Part shown: positions 39,445 through 47,471 of the stretch, one piece after another
Layout: every line of letters starts with the position of its first letter
Position numbering within the stretch: the first letter of the stretch is position 1
Source of the DNA: Desulfobacula sp.
GTDB lineage: Bacteria; Desulfobacterota; Desulfobacteria; Desulfobacterales; Desulfobacteraceae
Assembly (NCBI GenBank): GCA_023701135.1
Contig: JAMPXP010000002.1
Coordinates: 124,001 to 188,000 of the forward strand
Direction: 5' to 3'
DNA: 64,000 bases
The notes under the pieces: model-generated
The model's database searches: none
The model's input: the letters and a program-made list of their open reading frames with translations, nothing else
Told to the model about the DNA's origin: nothing
Translations under genes and position numbers: made by a program

Positions 39445-40134
39445 TCACCGATCTTCATTGAATTCAACAAGAATATGAGCAAGACCGGACAAAGAAGATA
39501 TCCGGAACCTGGCCATACTGCCATCTTCACCGGTCACCCGGCTTTCTCCGCCTGAAAGAAAGCAGGAGTGCATGGGGACGGCCTGGGCCGCCCGGATATC
39601 ATTGACGGAATCGCCGATGAAAAGGGCCCGGTCCGGGGGCACCCCGAGCCGTTCAAGGGCCAGGATCAGTCCTTCCGGAGCGGGCTTGATGCGGGAGACC
39701 TCATTTCTGGATAAGATGATGTCAAAATAGTCTGAGAGCCTGAATTTTGACAGGACCCCATGGACGGCGCTGGCTCCGCAATTGCTGACCACGCCCAGGC
39801 GGTATCCGGAGGCGGCAAGGGTGCCCAGCAGGGAAAGAGTGTCGGGATAAGGAGCCCAGCGGCTAAGAGCATCCCTGTCATATGTGTCATAGATAACCCC
39901 GAGCTGGTCAAACAATTGGGCGGATTTTCCGGAATCCCAGTCCCGGGTCAGGTCCCGGGTGGTGTTGAACAGGTCGGCATAATCGGGGGAAGGGCTGTAT
40001 CGCCGGGTATCAATGCCCGAGGCGATAAGGACGGGAAGGATTTCCCGGACGGCCTCATCCAGACGCCATTGAAAATCCACCAGGGTTCCTTCAAGATCAA
40101 AAAGGATAAGGTCAAACCTCCTGTTTTTTGTCAT
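39445..40134 (-). CDS. HAD-superfamily phosphatase, possible phenylphosphate carboxylase delta-like subunit
   Basis: A 229-aa haloacid dehalogenase-type hydrolase. Motif I is LILFDLEGTLVDF with nucleophile Asp13, but the second Asp of the usual DxD is Glu15. Motif II GVVSNCGAS, the motif III Lys in RIKPAPEGLILAL and motif IV FIGDSVNDIRAAQ are present. The delta subunit of Thauera phenylphosphate carboxylase is also a HAD-type protein, so this could be its counterpart; a role in making DMAP for UbiX is the alternative. It lies 8 bp downstream of the TIGR04076-like gene. Part of its sequence is duplicated at 37358-37401. Confidence 0.8.
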   Translation of the reverse strand: MTKNRRFDLILFDLEGTLVDFQWRLDEAVREILPVLIASGIDTRRYSPSPDYADLFNTTRDLTRDWDSGKSAQLFDQLGVIYDTYDRDALSRWAPYPDTLSLLGTLAASGYRLGVVSNCGASAVHGVLSKFRLSDYFDIILSRNEVSRIKPAPEGLILALERLGVPPDRALFIGDSVNDIRAAQAVPMHSCFLSGGESRVTGEDGSMARFRISSLSGLAHILVEFNEDR

Positions 40135-40142
40135 GAGAGGTC

Positions 40143-40457
40143 TTACAGTTTTTCAATTTTAAACAGAACCGGCCTGAACCAGTCGGTACAGCCTGACACC
40201 GTTACCCCTCTTTGGCCTATCCAGGGGAATTGGGCGCCGCTGATAATGGCCAGGATGTCCTGCCGGATATCGGCCCAGGCCCAGGGGCAGAAATTTTCCG
40301 GCATGTCCCACTCGGAATAGATCAGGAATTCATCCCCTTCCTTGACCTTGGTGCACAGGGCATGGTGTTTCATTTCCGGAGTCATATAGGCGTCAATGAT
40401 GTCCTTGTTCAGGGACCGTTTGATGACGGTGATTTTGGCCTTGGGCTGAAGTGTCAT
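40143..40457 (-). CDS. TIGR04076-like small protein
   Basis: A 104-aa protein resembling the TIGR04076 family: KAKITVIKRSLNKDIIDAY at the start, then CTKVKEGDEFLIYSEWDMPENFC split by a short linker, CPWAWADI-type aromatic patch and a late Cys in VTVSGCTDWF. No function is established for the family that I know of. It sits between UbiX and the HAD gene, 13 bp from ubiX, in the position of the small gamma subunit gene of phenylphosphate carboxylase clusters. It could be an accessory subunit of the UbiD enzyme. Confidence 0.7.
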   Translation of the reverse strand: MTLQPKAKITVIKRSLNKDIIDAYMTPEMKHHALCTKVKEGDEFLIYSEWDMPENFCPWAWADIRQDILAIISGAQFPWIGQRGVTVSGCTDWFRPVLFKIEKL

Positions 40458-40470
40458 GATTTCCTCCCTG

Positions 40471-41106
40471 CTATTTCATGGCAATAACCTTGGACCCGTT
40501 TTTTTTACCGGGCGTTTGAGACACCGTCTCCAGTTTTTCCAGTTCCGAATTGTCCCAGCGTTTGAAAAGATCATGCTCGATGCCCATATAGTCCAGGACC
40601 TTGCCCACGGACTGGTTGATGATATCGTCAATGGTCTTGGGATGGTGGTAAAAAGCCGGGATGGGCGGCACAATATGAGCCCCCATTTCCGCCGCCTGGG
40701 TCATAAGCCTGAGATGACCGACGTGGAGCGGGGTTTCCCGGAACATGAGGGCCAGTTTCCGTTTTTCCTTGAGCTGGACATCGGCGGCCCGGATGAGCAG
40801 GTTTTCATTATAGGAATTGGCGATGCCCGACAGGGTCTTCACCGTACAGGGGGCGATGACCATGCCCATGGTCTGGAAGGACCCGCTGGCCACGGAGGCG
40901 GCCATCTGTTTGTTGCTGTAAGTGATATCGGCCATGGCAAGGACCTCGTCCACATCATAGTCGGTTTCGATCCTGATATTGAGTTTTCCGGCCTCGGAAA
41001 TGATGAGATGGGTTTCAATGCCCCGATTTTTAAGCACCTCCAGCATCCTGACCCCATAGATCACCCCGCTTGCCCCGGCTATTCCTACGATCAATCGTTT
41101 TGTCAT
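40471..41106 (-). CDS. ubiX: UbiX flavin prenyltransferase
   Basis: Joins a dimethylallyl group to FMN to make prenylated FMN, the cofactor of UbiD decarboxylases/carboxylases. I start at 41106 (MTKRLIVGIAGASG), with GGAGAG just upstream, giving 211 aa. Family marks are GIAGASGVIYGVRML, the Ser/Thr patch in APCTVKTLSGIA, RKLALMFRETPLHVGHL and PPIPAFYHHPKTIDDII near the C-terminus. It lies in the same run as the UbiD gene, so cofactor and enzyme are likely made together. Confidence 0.93.
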   Translation of the reverse strand: MTKRLIVGIAGASGVIYGVRMLEVLKNRGIETHLIISEAGKLNIRIETDYDVDEVLAMADITYSNKQMAASVASGSFQTMGMVIAPCTVKTLSGIANSYNENLLIRAADVQLKEKRKLALMFRETPLHVGHLRLMTQAAEMGAHIVPPIPAFYHHPKTIDDIINQSVGKVLDYMGIEHDLFKRWDNSELEKLETVSQTPGKKNGSKVIAMK

Positions 41107-41140
41107 ACCGCTCTCCTTCCCGGTTTTCAATAAACCCCTG

Positions 41141-41791
41141 TTAGGGTTCGTTTTTCGTCGCTTCCACCAGATGATAGCCCTTTTCTTCAATCAAAGAGAC
41201 AATTCGTTTAAAACATTTGGCCTCAAACCGGATAATGAGCCGGTTTTTACCGGTATCCGGATCCTTCAGGGTAAACAGGCCCTTGATGTCCATACCCATC
41301 ATGAAAATATCCTCAAGGATGTTCCGGATGGTGGTTTTGGAATCTCCGTTCAGCTCGATGGAAACCCCGTGGAGCCCTTCATCTCCGCCCAGGAGCCGGC
41401 TGAGGGCCTTGGCCAGGTCCCGGTTGGACAAGGTTCCCACCAGTTTGTCCCCGTCCATGATGGGCAGAAAGGTCCGGCCGAACTGTTTGCCTTTCTGGAT
41501 GGCGGTTTCAACCGTATCATTGACATTCAGGGTGACGGGTTTCCGGACCATGATGTCCTTGACCTTGAGGCGTTCGTTAAAATATTGGACCTCGTAAATA
41601 TCCTGGGTGGAAATGGCCCAGGAGGCGGCTTCCCTCAAATCCCGCCGGGCCAGAAAGCCTCTGAATTTGTTGTTATCCACCACGGACAGAAAAGGGACTC
41701 TTTTTTCTTCAAAAAGGTGCATGGCCTCTTTGGCCGTGAGGTCGCTTGAAATGGTGTCGGGATTTTTACGCATCCAGTTTTTGACAATCAT
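41141..41791 (-). CDS. ppsC: phenylphosphate synthase gamma-like subunit (CBS domains)
   Basis: A 216-aa (about 24 kDa) protein with two CBS domains (MIVKNWMRKNPDTIS..., residues about 1-58; DIMVRKPVTLNVNDTVETAI, about 77-135) and a C-terminal ACT-like region. The 24-kDa third subunit of Thauera aromatica phenylphosphate synthase is a CBS protein that stimulates the reaction, and size and context match. Start 41791 is set by GGAGG 8 nt upstream. Unlike in Thauera, the gene is separated from ppsAB by three other genes. Confidence 0.75.
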   Translation of the reverse strand: MIVKNWMRKNPDTISSDLTAKEAMHLFEEKRVPFLSVVDNNKFRGFLARRDLREAASWAISTQDIYEVQYFNERLKVKDIMVRKPVTLNVNDTVETAIQKGKQFGRTFLPIMDGDKLVGTLSNRDLAKALSRLLGGDEGLHGVSIELNGDSKTTIRNILEDIFMMGMDIKGLFTLKDPDTGKNRLIIRFEAKCFKRIVSLIEEKGYHLVEATKNEP

Positions 41792-41883
41792 TGATTTTTC
41801 CTCCGCTTTCTGGGTTGTATCACAATACCCTGGTCTGTGAACAGGGCAGACCGTTTTCATCTGAAAGATTTATGTGTCCGGCA

Positions 41884-43101
41884 TTAAAACATCTCCAGGG
41901 CCATCCGGGTGACCTGCTCGCTGAACAAGGGATCTTCCATATTGGCATCCACTTCAATGATTTCTATATTTGAATTCAGCAGGCCCTTCAAGGCCTCGGT
42001 AAAGATCCGGTCTTCTCCGGGATCATAGGTCGGGTTTCCCTTTGCATCCACCGAGGACCAGCCTTGCAGGGGAACCATGATTTTGACTGGAGCCTTGGCC
42101 TGGTTGAGCTTTCTGGCGAATTCCGAGGCCACCTGCTTCAATTCCTCCGGGGAAAGCCTGATCCAGGTCCGGTATTTGTCCAGGTCATATTTCCGGCGCT
42201 CGTAAAATTCTTTTTTGTATTTGGACCGGGAGGGGGTCATATGGTTCACGGAACAGGTGGAGATGATCTGGGGAATTCCGGCCTTTCCGGCGGATTCCAG
42301 GCGATGGGGTCCCCCGTCCCGCATATAACCGAAATAATGCTCCCCCACCCCGCCGGGGGCCAGGTCAATGACCCCCTGGAAAAAGCCTTCGGCAATCATT
42401 TTTTCCATGGCCTGGTCCCCGACGCCGGCGGCGGAAAACCCCGTGATCTGGTATCCCTCTTTTTCAAGGGCGGTCCGGACCGTACCGGCGCATTGTTCGC
42501 AGGGCCCCAGCATGGTCATGGCAATGGTTTTTTTGCTGTGGACGGCCAGATCGTTTTTCACATATTTGATCATGCCTTTCATGGCATAGCAGGCACGGTC
42601 CATGACGTTTTTCAGCATATCCGTCACACCGGAGATTTCGATGACGGAATGAAACAATAGAATGTCGCCGGTGCCGATATATTTGGTGGAAAGTCCGGGA
42701 AGGGCCGCCGTGGAGGAGATCATGAGTTTCGGGATGCCGAAGGGCAAAGACCGCATGACGTCCGTGGCCATGAGGGACCCGGTGGACCCGCCGATGGCCA
42801 TGACCCCGTGGATTTTTCCGGCCGCATACAGGTCCTTGGCGATTTTGGTGGCCCCGTCAATGATGATATTGGTGATGGTGGACCTCTCCCTGGATTGGTT
42901 GATTTCCTCAATGGAGCTTCCGCCGGCCGTGGCCACATGGGCCGGGGTCAGCTCGGCCCGGGAAGGTTCCTTGCCCCGCATGGACAGATCCATGAGCAGG
43001 GGCAGGACCTCGATTTCCTTGAATTTGTATTTCAGATACCGGGTTTCTTCCCTTTTGGTATCCAGGGTGGAAATAATTAAAACGGTTTTGGGTGTATTCA
43101 T
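41884..43101 (-). CDS. Tm-1-like / UPF0261 family ATP-binding protein
   Basis: A 405-aa protein of the Tm-1-like family, named after a plant resistance protein with an ATP-binding N-terminal domain. Visible are VLIISTLDTKREETRYLKY at the N-terminus, GVMAIGGSTGSLMATDVMRS near residue 100, IGTGDILLFHSVIEISG near 142 and LAPGGVGEHYFGYM in the C-terminal half. Bacterial members have no firmly known reaction. It sits between the aryl-CoA ligase and the CBS subunit, so it may take part in aromatic handling, but nothing in the sequence says how. Confidence 0.82.
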   Translation of the reverse strand: MNTPKTVLIISTLDTKREETRYLKYKFKEIEVLPLLMDLSMRGKEPSRAELTPAHVATAGGSSIEEINQSRERSTITNIIIDGATKIAKDLYAAGKIHGVMAIGGSTGSLMATDVMRSLPFGIPKLMISSTAALPGLSTKYIGTGDILLFHSVIEISGVTDMLKNVMDRACYAMKGMIKYVKNDLAVHSKKTIAMTMLGPCEQCAGTVRTALEKEGYQITGFSAAGVGDQAMEKMIAEGFFQGVIDLAPGGVGEHYFGYMRDGGPHRLESAGKAGIPQIISTCSVNHMTPSRSKYKKEFYERRKYDLDKYRTWIRLSPEELKQVASEFARKLNQAKAPVKIMVPLQGWSSVDAKGNPTYDPGEDRIFTEALKGLLNSNIEIIEVDANMEDPLFSEQVTRMALEMF

Positions 43102-43166
43102 GGGTTTTGCCTTGGATAAAGCGGTGCGGCAGGGTCAATGATCATCCCCGCCGCCCGCTTCAGGGT

Positions 43167-44822
43167 TTATGCCAGACCGAGTCTTTCCCGGATATCCTTT
43201 TTCAGGGTTTCCTTGTTGATCTTGCCGGAATCCCCCACCGTGGGGAATTCAGCCACGATTTCCAGGTGTTCGGGAAGCTTGAACATGGCGATTTCCTTGG
43301 CTTTCAAATGATCTACCATGTCTTTAAAGGTAAAGGTCATGCCGGCCTTGGGAATGACATAGGCGGCGCAGCGTTCCCCCATTTCCTTGTCCGGATAACC
43401 GACAATGGCTACGGAGCCGATGGCCGGGTGATCGGCCAAAAGCCCTTCCACTTCAGCCGGGTAGATGTTCTGCCCCCCGCGGATGACCATGTCCTTGGCG
43501 CGGCCGAGAATCCAGAGGCAGCCCTGGTCAAATTTGACAATGTCTTCCGTGGTGGTCCAGCCGTCCCTGTCAAATACCGTGGAGGTCAGCTCCTCATCCC
43601 GGTAATACCCGGCCGGTGCATGGGGCCCCCTGAAATAAAGGATGCCGGGCTCCCCGTCCGGAACGTTCAAGGCCCTGTTTTCCTGGTTGGCGAGACGGAC
43701 CTTGTTGCCTGGCAGCATTCTGCCCACGGTTCTTCGTCTCAAATCCTTTGAATCCTCCACCCGGCATCCTGAAACCGACCCCATGTCCTGGGTCCCCAAG
43801 TCACTGGTGATGGAGGCGCCAAAGGCGGCTTCGGCTTCTTCCGCCACCTGGGGCGGCAGATAGCCGCCGGCGGACCGGATAAACCTGAGGGAACTCAGAT
43901 CGTATTTGGATACGTCGGCCTCCAGCATGCGGATGAGGTGGGTGGGTACAACGCCGATGGCCGTGGCTCTTTCCTTTTCGATCAGGGCCAGGGCCGCTTC
44001 CGGTGAAAATTCTTCCAGCATCACGGTTTTGGCCCCGGCAATGGGGGCGGCAAAATAGGTCAGGGTCCCGGCGGCCCCGCCGGCATGGGGGGCAATGGCC
44101 ATGGTGATATCATCCTTGGTCAGGCTCCAGATATCCACCCGCCCCTTGGATGTGCAGATGCGGGGAGCGGCCGGCCATTCCACCAGCTTGGGAATGCCGG
44201 TGGTGCCCGAGGTGGTGGTGAGGATGGCCACGTTTTCAATGGCGTCCAGCCGCCTTTTGGCCAGGACGTCCTTGTCAATGGGCAGCCGGACCCGTTTTTC
44301 AACCATGGCGGTCAGGGAAAAGGTGCCGGCCGGTGCTCCCGGCGGAACCAGGTCGTCAAACAGAAAAATATTCTTTAAATGGGGAAAATCCTTCTGAAGA
44401 TCCTCATACATTTCAAGATAATTAAATTTGTTGTAGGTATGAAGAATGATGACGGCCGAGGCCTTGGTCCTATCCACCATATAGGTCAGCTCTTTTTTCC
44501 TCAGATAGGGGTAAACCGTCAGGGAAATGAGCCCTGCCCGCTCACAGGCGATCCGGGCCAAAAAGCCGTATACGCTGTTGGGGGACTGGATGATGATCCG
44601 GGAATGCTTTTCAATTCCCATCTCCACAAAGGAGACGGCCATGGCATCCACAAGCTCCACCGCCTGTTTCCAGGTGAGCCTGTATTTTGAGTCCACCAGG
44701 GCCTCCTGGTCCGGGATGTCCCTGGCGTTTTTTTCCCAGAAATCATAAAAGGTTTCCTGGGTCCAGTAGCCGTCCCTGACAAATTCATCGGTCATTGCCT
44801 TTTTATATCGAATGGGTTTCAT
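43167..44822 (-). CDS. aryl-CoA ligase (4-hydroxybenzoate-CoA ligase-like)
   Basis: AMP-forming ligase of 551 aa that would activate the carboxylation product to its CoA thioester. It has the AMP-binding P-loop TTTSGTTGIPKLVEW near residue 206, the A5 motif DLGTQDMGSVSG near 338, DGWTTTEDIVKFDQG near 422, LGRAKDMVIRGGQNIYP near 438 and the catalytic Lys in DSGKINKETL near 537. It resembles 2,3-dihydroxybenzoate-AMP ligase relatives as well as hydroxybenzoate-CoA ligases, so the substrate may be 4-hydroxybenzoate or a dihydroxybenzoate such as protocatechuate. It is 15 bp below the UbiD gene. Confidence 0.82.
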   Translation of the reverse strand: MKPIRYKKAMTDEFVRDGYWTQETFYDFWEKNARDIPDQEALVDSKYRLTWKQAVELVDAMAVSFVEMGIEKHSRIIIQSPNSVYGFLARIACERAGLISLTVYPYLRKKELTYMVDRTKASAVIILHTYNKFNYLEMYEDLQKDFPHLKNIFLFDDLVPPGAPAGTFSLTAMVEKRVRLPIDKDVLAKRRLDAIENVAILTTTSGTTGIPKLVEWPAAPRICTSKGRVDIWSLTKDDITMAIAPHAGGAAGTLTYFAAPIAGAKTVMLEEFSPEAALALIEKERATAIGVVPTHLIRMLEADVSKYDLSSLRFIRSAGGYLPPQVAEEAEAAFGASITSDLGTQDMGSVSGCRVEDSKDLRRRTVGRMLPGNKVRLANQENRALNVPDGEPGILYFRGPHAPAGYYRDEELTSTVFDRDGWTTTEDIVKFDQGCLWILGRAKDMVIRGGQNIYPAEVEGLLADHPAIGSVAIVGYPDKEMGERCAAYVIPKAGMTFTFKDMVDHLKAKEIAMFKLPEHLEIVAEFPTVGDSGKINKETLKKDIRERLGLA

Positions 44823-44837
44823 AGCGCATCCTTATTC

Positions 44838-46244
44838 TTAAAATCCGAGTTCAGACCATCTTTCTTTGACTCTTTCCACCATCTTGGGATCCAGTTTGAT
44901 CTGGATGGGTTTTGGATCCCATTCATAGGGAATCGTGCAATCCATGAGAAGCCTTCCGGTTATCCATCTTGCATTGATGGGCAAGGACGGATCCAGGGGG
45001 GTGGAGCGGCCCCTCTTGATAATCTGGCAGCGGTTGGGCTGGAACCTGAAACTCATGGCATACATGACCCTGGGGATATCCCAGGAATCAATGTCTTCAT
45101 CCACCACAATCACGGTTTTAAGACCATAGGCTCCCATTTCCGTGGAAATGGCGGCCGTTAATACCTGGTCCACATGGCCGGGATACATCTGTTTCATGGA
45201 AATGATGGCCAGGAACCGGCCGGCTCCTTCCGGCGGGCAATAGCAGTTTTTCAAGCCGGGAATATTCATTTCATTAAGCTGTTGCCAGAGGGTGGCGCCA
45301 TAGGACAGGGCCATGACCATGTGAGAGTCGGTTACCGCCCGGCCGACGGTTGTTCCCCAGTGAATCGGGTTGTTTCTGTATGTCACGCATTTGACGTCAA
45401 TGAAATTTCTGGGGTCGGTCCCCACACCGGAATAGTATCCCGTGTATTCGCCGAAGGGCCCCTCTTCCATGAATTTTTCCGCATCCACAAAGCCTTCCAC
45501 AACGATTTCCGCGTGGGCCGGAATGGGCAGATCCACCACTTCCCCTTTGACCACTTCAACGGCTTTGCCACGGAAGGCGCCGGCCACATCATATTCACTG
45601 GTGAAGGCCCCAACCCGGGCGGCGCCAAGGATGAACAATATGGGGTCGCAGCCTGAAATGGAAGCACAGGGCATGGGTTTTCCAAGGGCCTGGTATTTTT
45701 TGAGCATGATGTCGGCATGTTTTCCTTTGATAAACTGGGTGCCGATCTTGTCTTTGCCCAGAAGCTGGCTTCTGTAGGTGCCCAGATTTACCCAGCCTGA
45801 ATCAGGGTCTTTTGTGATGATAAAATGGGCGGTTCCATAATATTTTCCGCCATCCAAAGGATAATAATGGGGAATCGGGAATTTGTTCAAGTCTATATCA
45901 TCGCCCATCATGATATTTTCCTTGCAGGGGGCCTTTGACCGGTCAACATACACTGGCGGGATGGGTTTTTTTGCTTTTTCAGCCCAGGCGCCATAAAGGT
46001 CGGTCAGGCTTGAATTTTCAGGCTCGCCCATGATAATGGCAAGCCTTTGCACGGTGGTGGCGGCGCTTGTGATAACCGGTGAGCTATACCCTTTGCAATT
46101 TTCAAACAGCAATGCAGGGCCCTGGGCTTCTTCATTCAATTTTGCAATATGGGACAGTTCCAGATGAGTATCGACTTCTGCAGTGATGCGCTTTAAAAGA
46201 CCTTTTTCCTCACAGATTGCAATAAAATCCCTCATGTCTTTCAT
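44838..46244 (-). CDS. UbiD-family (phenylphosphate-type) carboxylase
   Basis: A 468-aa prenyl-FMN-dependent decarboxylase/carboxylase. It has the UbiD pattern: AQGPALLFENCKG near residue 40, NLGTYRSQLLGKDKIG near 155 with the catalytic Arg, GPFGEYTGYYSG near 265 with the catalytic Glu, and AISTEMGAYGLKTVIVVDED near 365. In the presence of phenylphosphate synthase it is expected to carboxylate phenylphosphate (or a related aryl phosphate) at the para position. Thauera uses two UbiD-like subunits; only one is encoded here. It is separated from ppsB by 132 bp with a strong GC-rich stem-loop. Confidence 0.88.
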   Translation of the reverse strand: MKDMRDFIAICEEKGLLKRITAEVDTHLELSHIAKLNEEAQGPALLFENCKGYSSPVITSAATTVQRLAIIMGEPENSSLTDLYGAWAEKAKKPIPPVYVDRSKAPCKENIMMGDDIDLNKFPIPHYYPLDGGKYYGTAHFIITKDPDSGWVNLGTYRSQLLGKDKIGTQFIKGKHADIMLKKYQALGKPMPCASISGCDPILFILGAARVGAFTSEYDVAGAFRGKAVEVVKGEVVDLPIPAHAEIVVEGFVDAEKFMEEGPFGEYTGYYSGVGTDPRNFIDVKCVTYRNNPIHWGTTVGRAVTDSHMVMALSYGATLWQQLNEMNIPGLKNCYCPPEGAGRFLAIISMKQMYPGHVDQVLTAAISTEMGAYGLKTVIVVDEDIDSWDIPRVMYAMSFRFQPNRCQIIKRGRSTPLDPSLPINARWITGRLLMDCTIPYEWDPKPIQIKLDPKMVERVKERWSELGF

Positions 46245-46324
46245 GATTTTCTCTCCTTTTTCAGTTGCTCCCCTTTTGGCATAAGAATAGGGTTGCCTGC
46301 GCCATGCGCACGGGTTATATTTTG

Positions 46325-46352
46325 GCCGGGCCCCGGATATTCGGAGCCCGGC
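46325..46352 (-). repeat. GC-rich stem-loop between ppsB and the UbiD gene
   Basis: GCCGGGC (46325-46331) and GCCCGGC (46346-46352) pair perfectly, extended inward by CCGG/TCGG. No U run follows on either strand, so it is not a simple terminator. In the transcript it would sit just after ppsB and could stabilise the ppsAB message or divide it from the rest. Confidence 0.5.
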
Positions 46353-46376
46353 GGTTAAACAAGGGTATGGGTTAAA

Positions 46377-47462
46377 TCAGGGATTAATCCTCCGGCCCGC
46401 CAGAAGCCCTGCGCAGATATGTTCCAGGGCCGATGACCGGGACGCCATCACCGGTTCCACTTTTTTGTCACTCCAGACCGTTTCCGGCCGGCTCTGAAGA
46501 ATCATGATTTTGGCCTGGCCGGGGGTATCCTTGTCAATGGCCCATTCAATGTCCATGGCCTTGCCGTAATGCTTTTCAATCCGTTTGCCGATTTTCGCAA
46601 GCTCAATGACATCCTTATCCACCACACACTGGATATCGGACCGTTCGGCAGGAACCGTCTGCTTGACGACGGAATGGCTGACCGGTTCCCGGGTGTACAG
46701 GATGGTTTTGTGGGATACCTTTTTTTTGATGATTTCGTCCGTGATTTTGTTGACCAGGAAATTGTCCGGCGTGCATTCGCCGCTGACAACGCTTTCCCCG
46801 AATCCCCAATTGGCGTCAACGGCGATGGTGGCCCGGTCCCCGGTGGCCGGATTCAAGGTGAACATGACCCCGGCCACCCAGGCATTGGCCATCTTCTGCA
46901 CTCCTACGGAGATTTCCACGGCTTCGTGGGGAAAGCCCATTTTTGCCCGGTAATAGATGGCCCTTGAGGTAAAAAGACTGGACCAGCATTTTTTCACATG
47001 GGTGAGAATGCCGTCCATGCCCCTGATCCAGAGAAAGGTGTCCTGCTGCCCGGCAAAACTGGCGCCGGGCAGGTCTTCTGCCGTGGCGCTGGACCGCACG
47101 GCCGCAGGAACGGCAGGAACATTGCACCGTTTGGACAATCTTCGGTAAAATTCTCCGATATAGTCCTGGAGATCATCGCACACTTCCGTGTTTTCAATCA
47201 TGGCCCGGATGGCCTTGCTGGCGGCTTCCCCGGAATCCATGTCGTTTACTTTGATCTCCTTGAGAATCTTAAAAATATCCTTTTTGATGCCTCCCTGCTC
47301 AAGAAACAGATTATAGGCTCTGGTGGTTACGGCAAAACCCGGCGGGACCGGAATCTGGGCTTTCAACAGTTCTCCCAGGCTGGCATTTTTGCCCCCCACC
47401 AGGGGGATGGAGTTCATATCGCATTCTTCAAACCAGAGGACATAGTCAGATCTTTTTTCCAT
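46377..47462 (-). CDS. ppsB: phenylphosphate synthase ATP-binding subunit (PEP synthase N-domain)
   Basis: A 361-aa (about 40 kDa) protein matching the N-terminal ATP-grasp half of phosphoenolpyruvate synthase: VGGKNASLGELLKAQIPVPP near residue 23, RSSATAEDLPGASFAG near 120, AIYYRAKMGFPHEAV and ANWGFGESVVSG near 215, and the Glu in AMDIEWAIDKD near 302. In Thauera a 40-kDa subunit of this kind works with the 70-kDa histidine-bearing subunit to form phenylphosphate from phenol and ATP, releasing AMP and phosphate. It is 9 bp below ppsA. Confidence 0.88.
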   Translation of the reverse strand: MEKRSDYVLWFEECDMNSIPLVGGKNASLGELLKAQIPVPPGFAVTTRAYNLFLEQGGIKKDIFKILKEIKVNDMDSGEAASKAIRAMIENTEVCDDLQDYIGEFYRRLSKRCNVPAVPAAVRSSATAEDLPGASFAGQQDTFLWIRGMDGILTHVKKCWSSLFTSRAIYYRAKMGFPHEAVEISVGVQKMANAWVAGVMFTLNPATGDRATIAVDANWGFGESVVSGECTPDNFLVNKITDEIIKKKVSHKTILYTREPVSHSVVKQTVPAERSDIQCVVDKDVIELAKIGKRIEKHYGKAMDIEWAIDKDTPGQAKIMILQSRPETVWSDKKVEPVMASRSSALEHICAGLLAGRRINP

Positions 47463-47471
47463 GATAATCTC

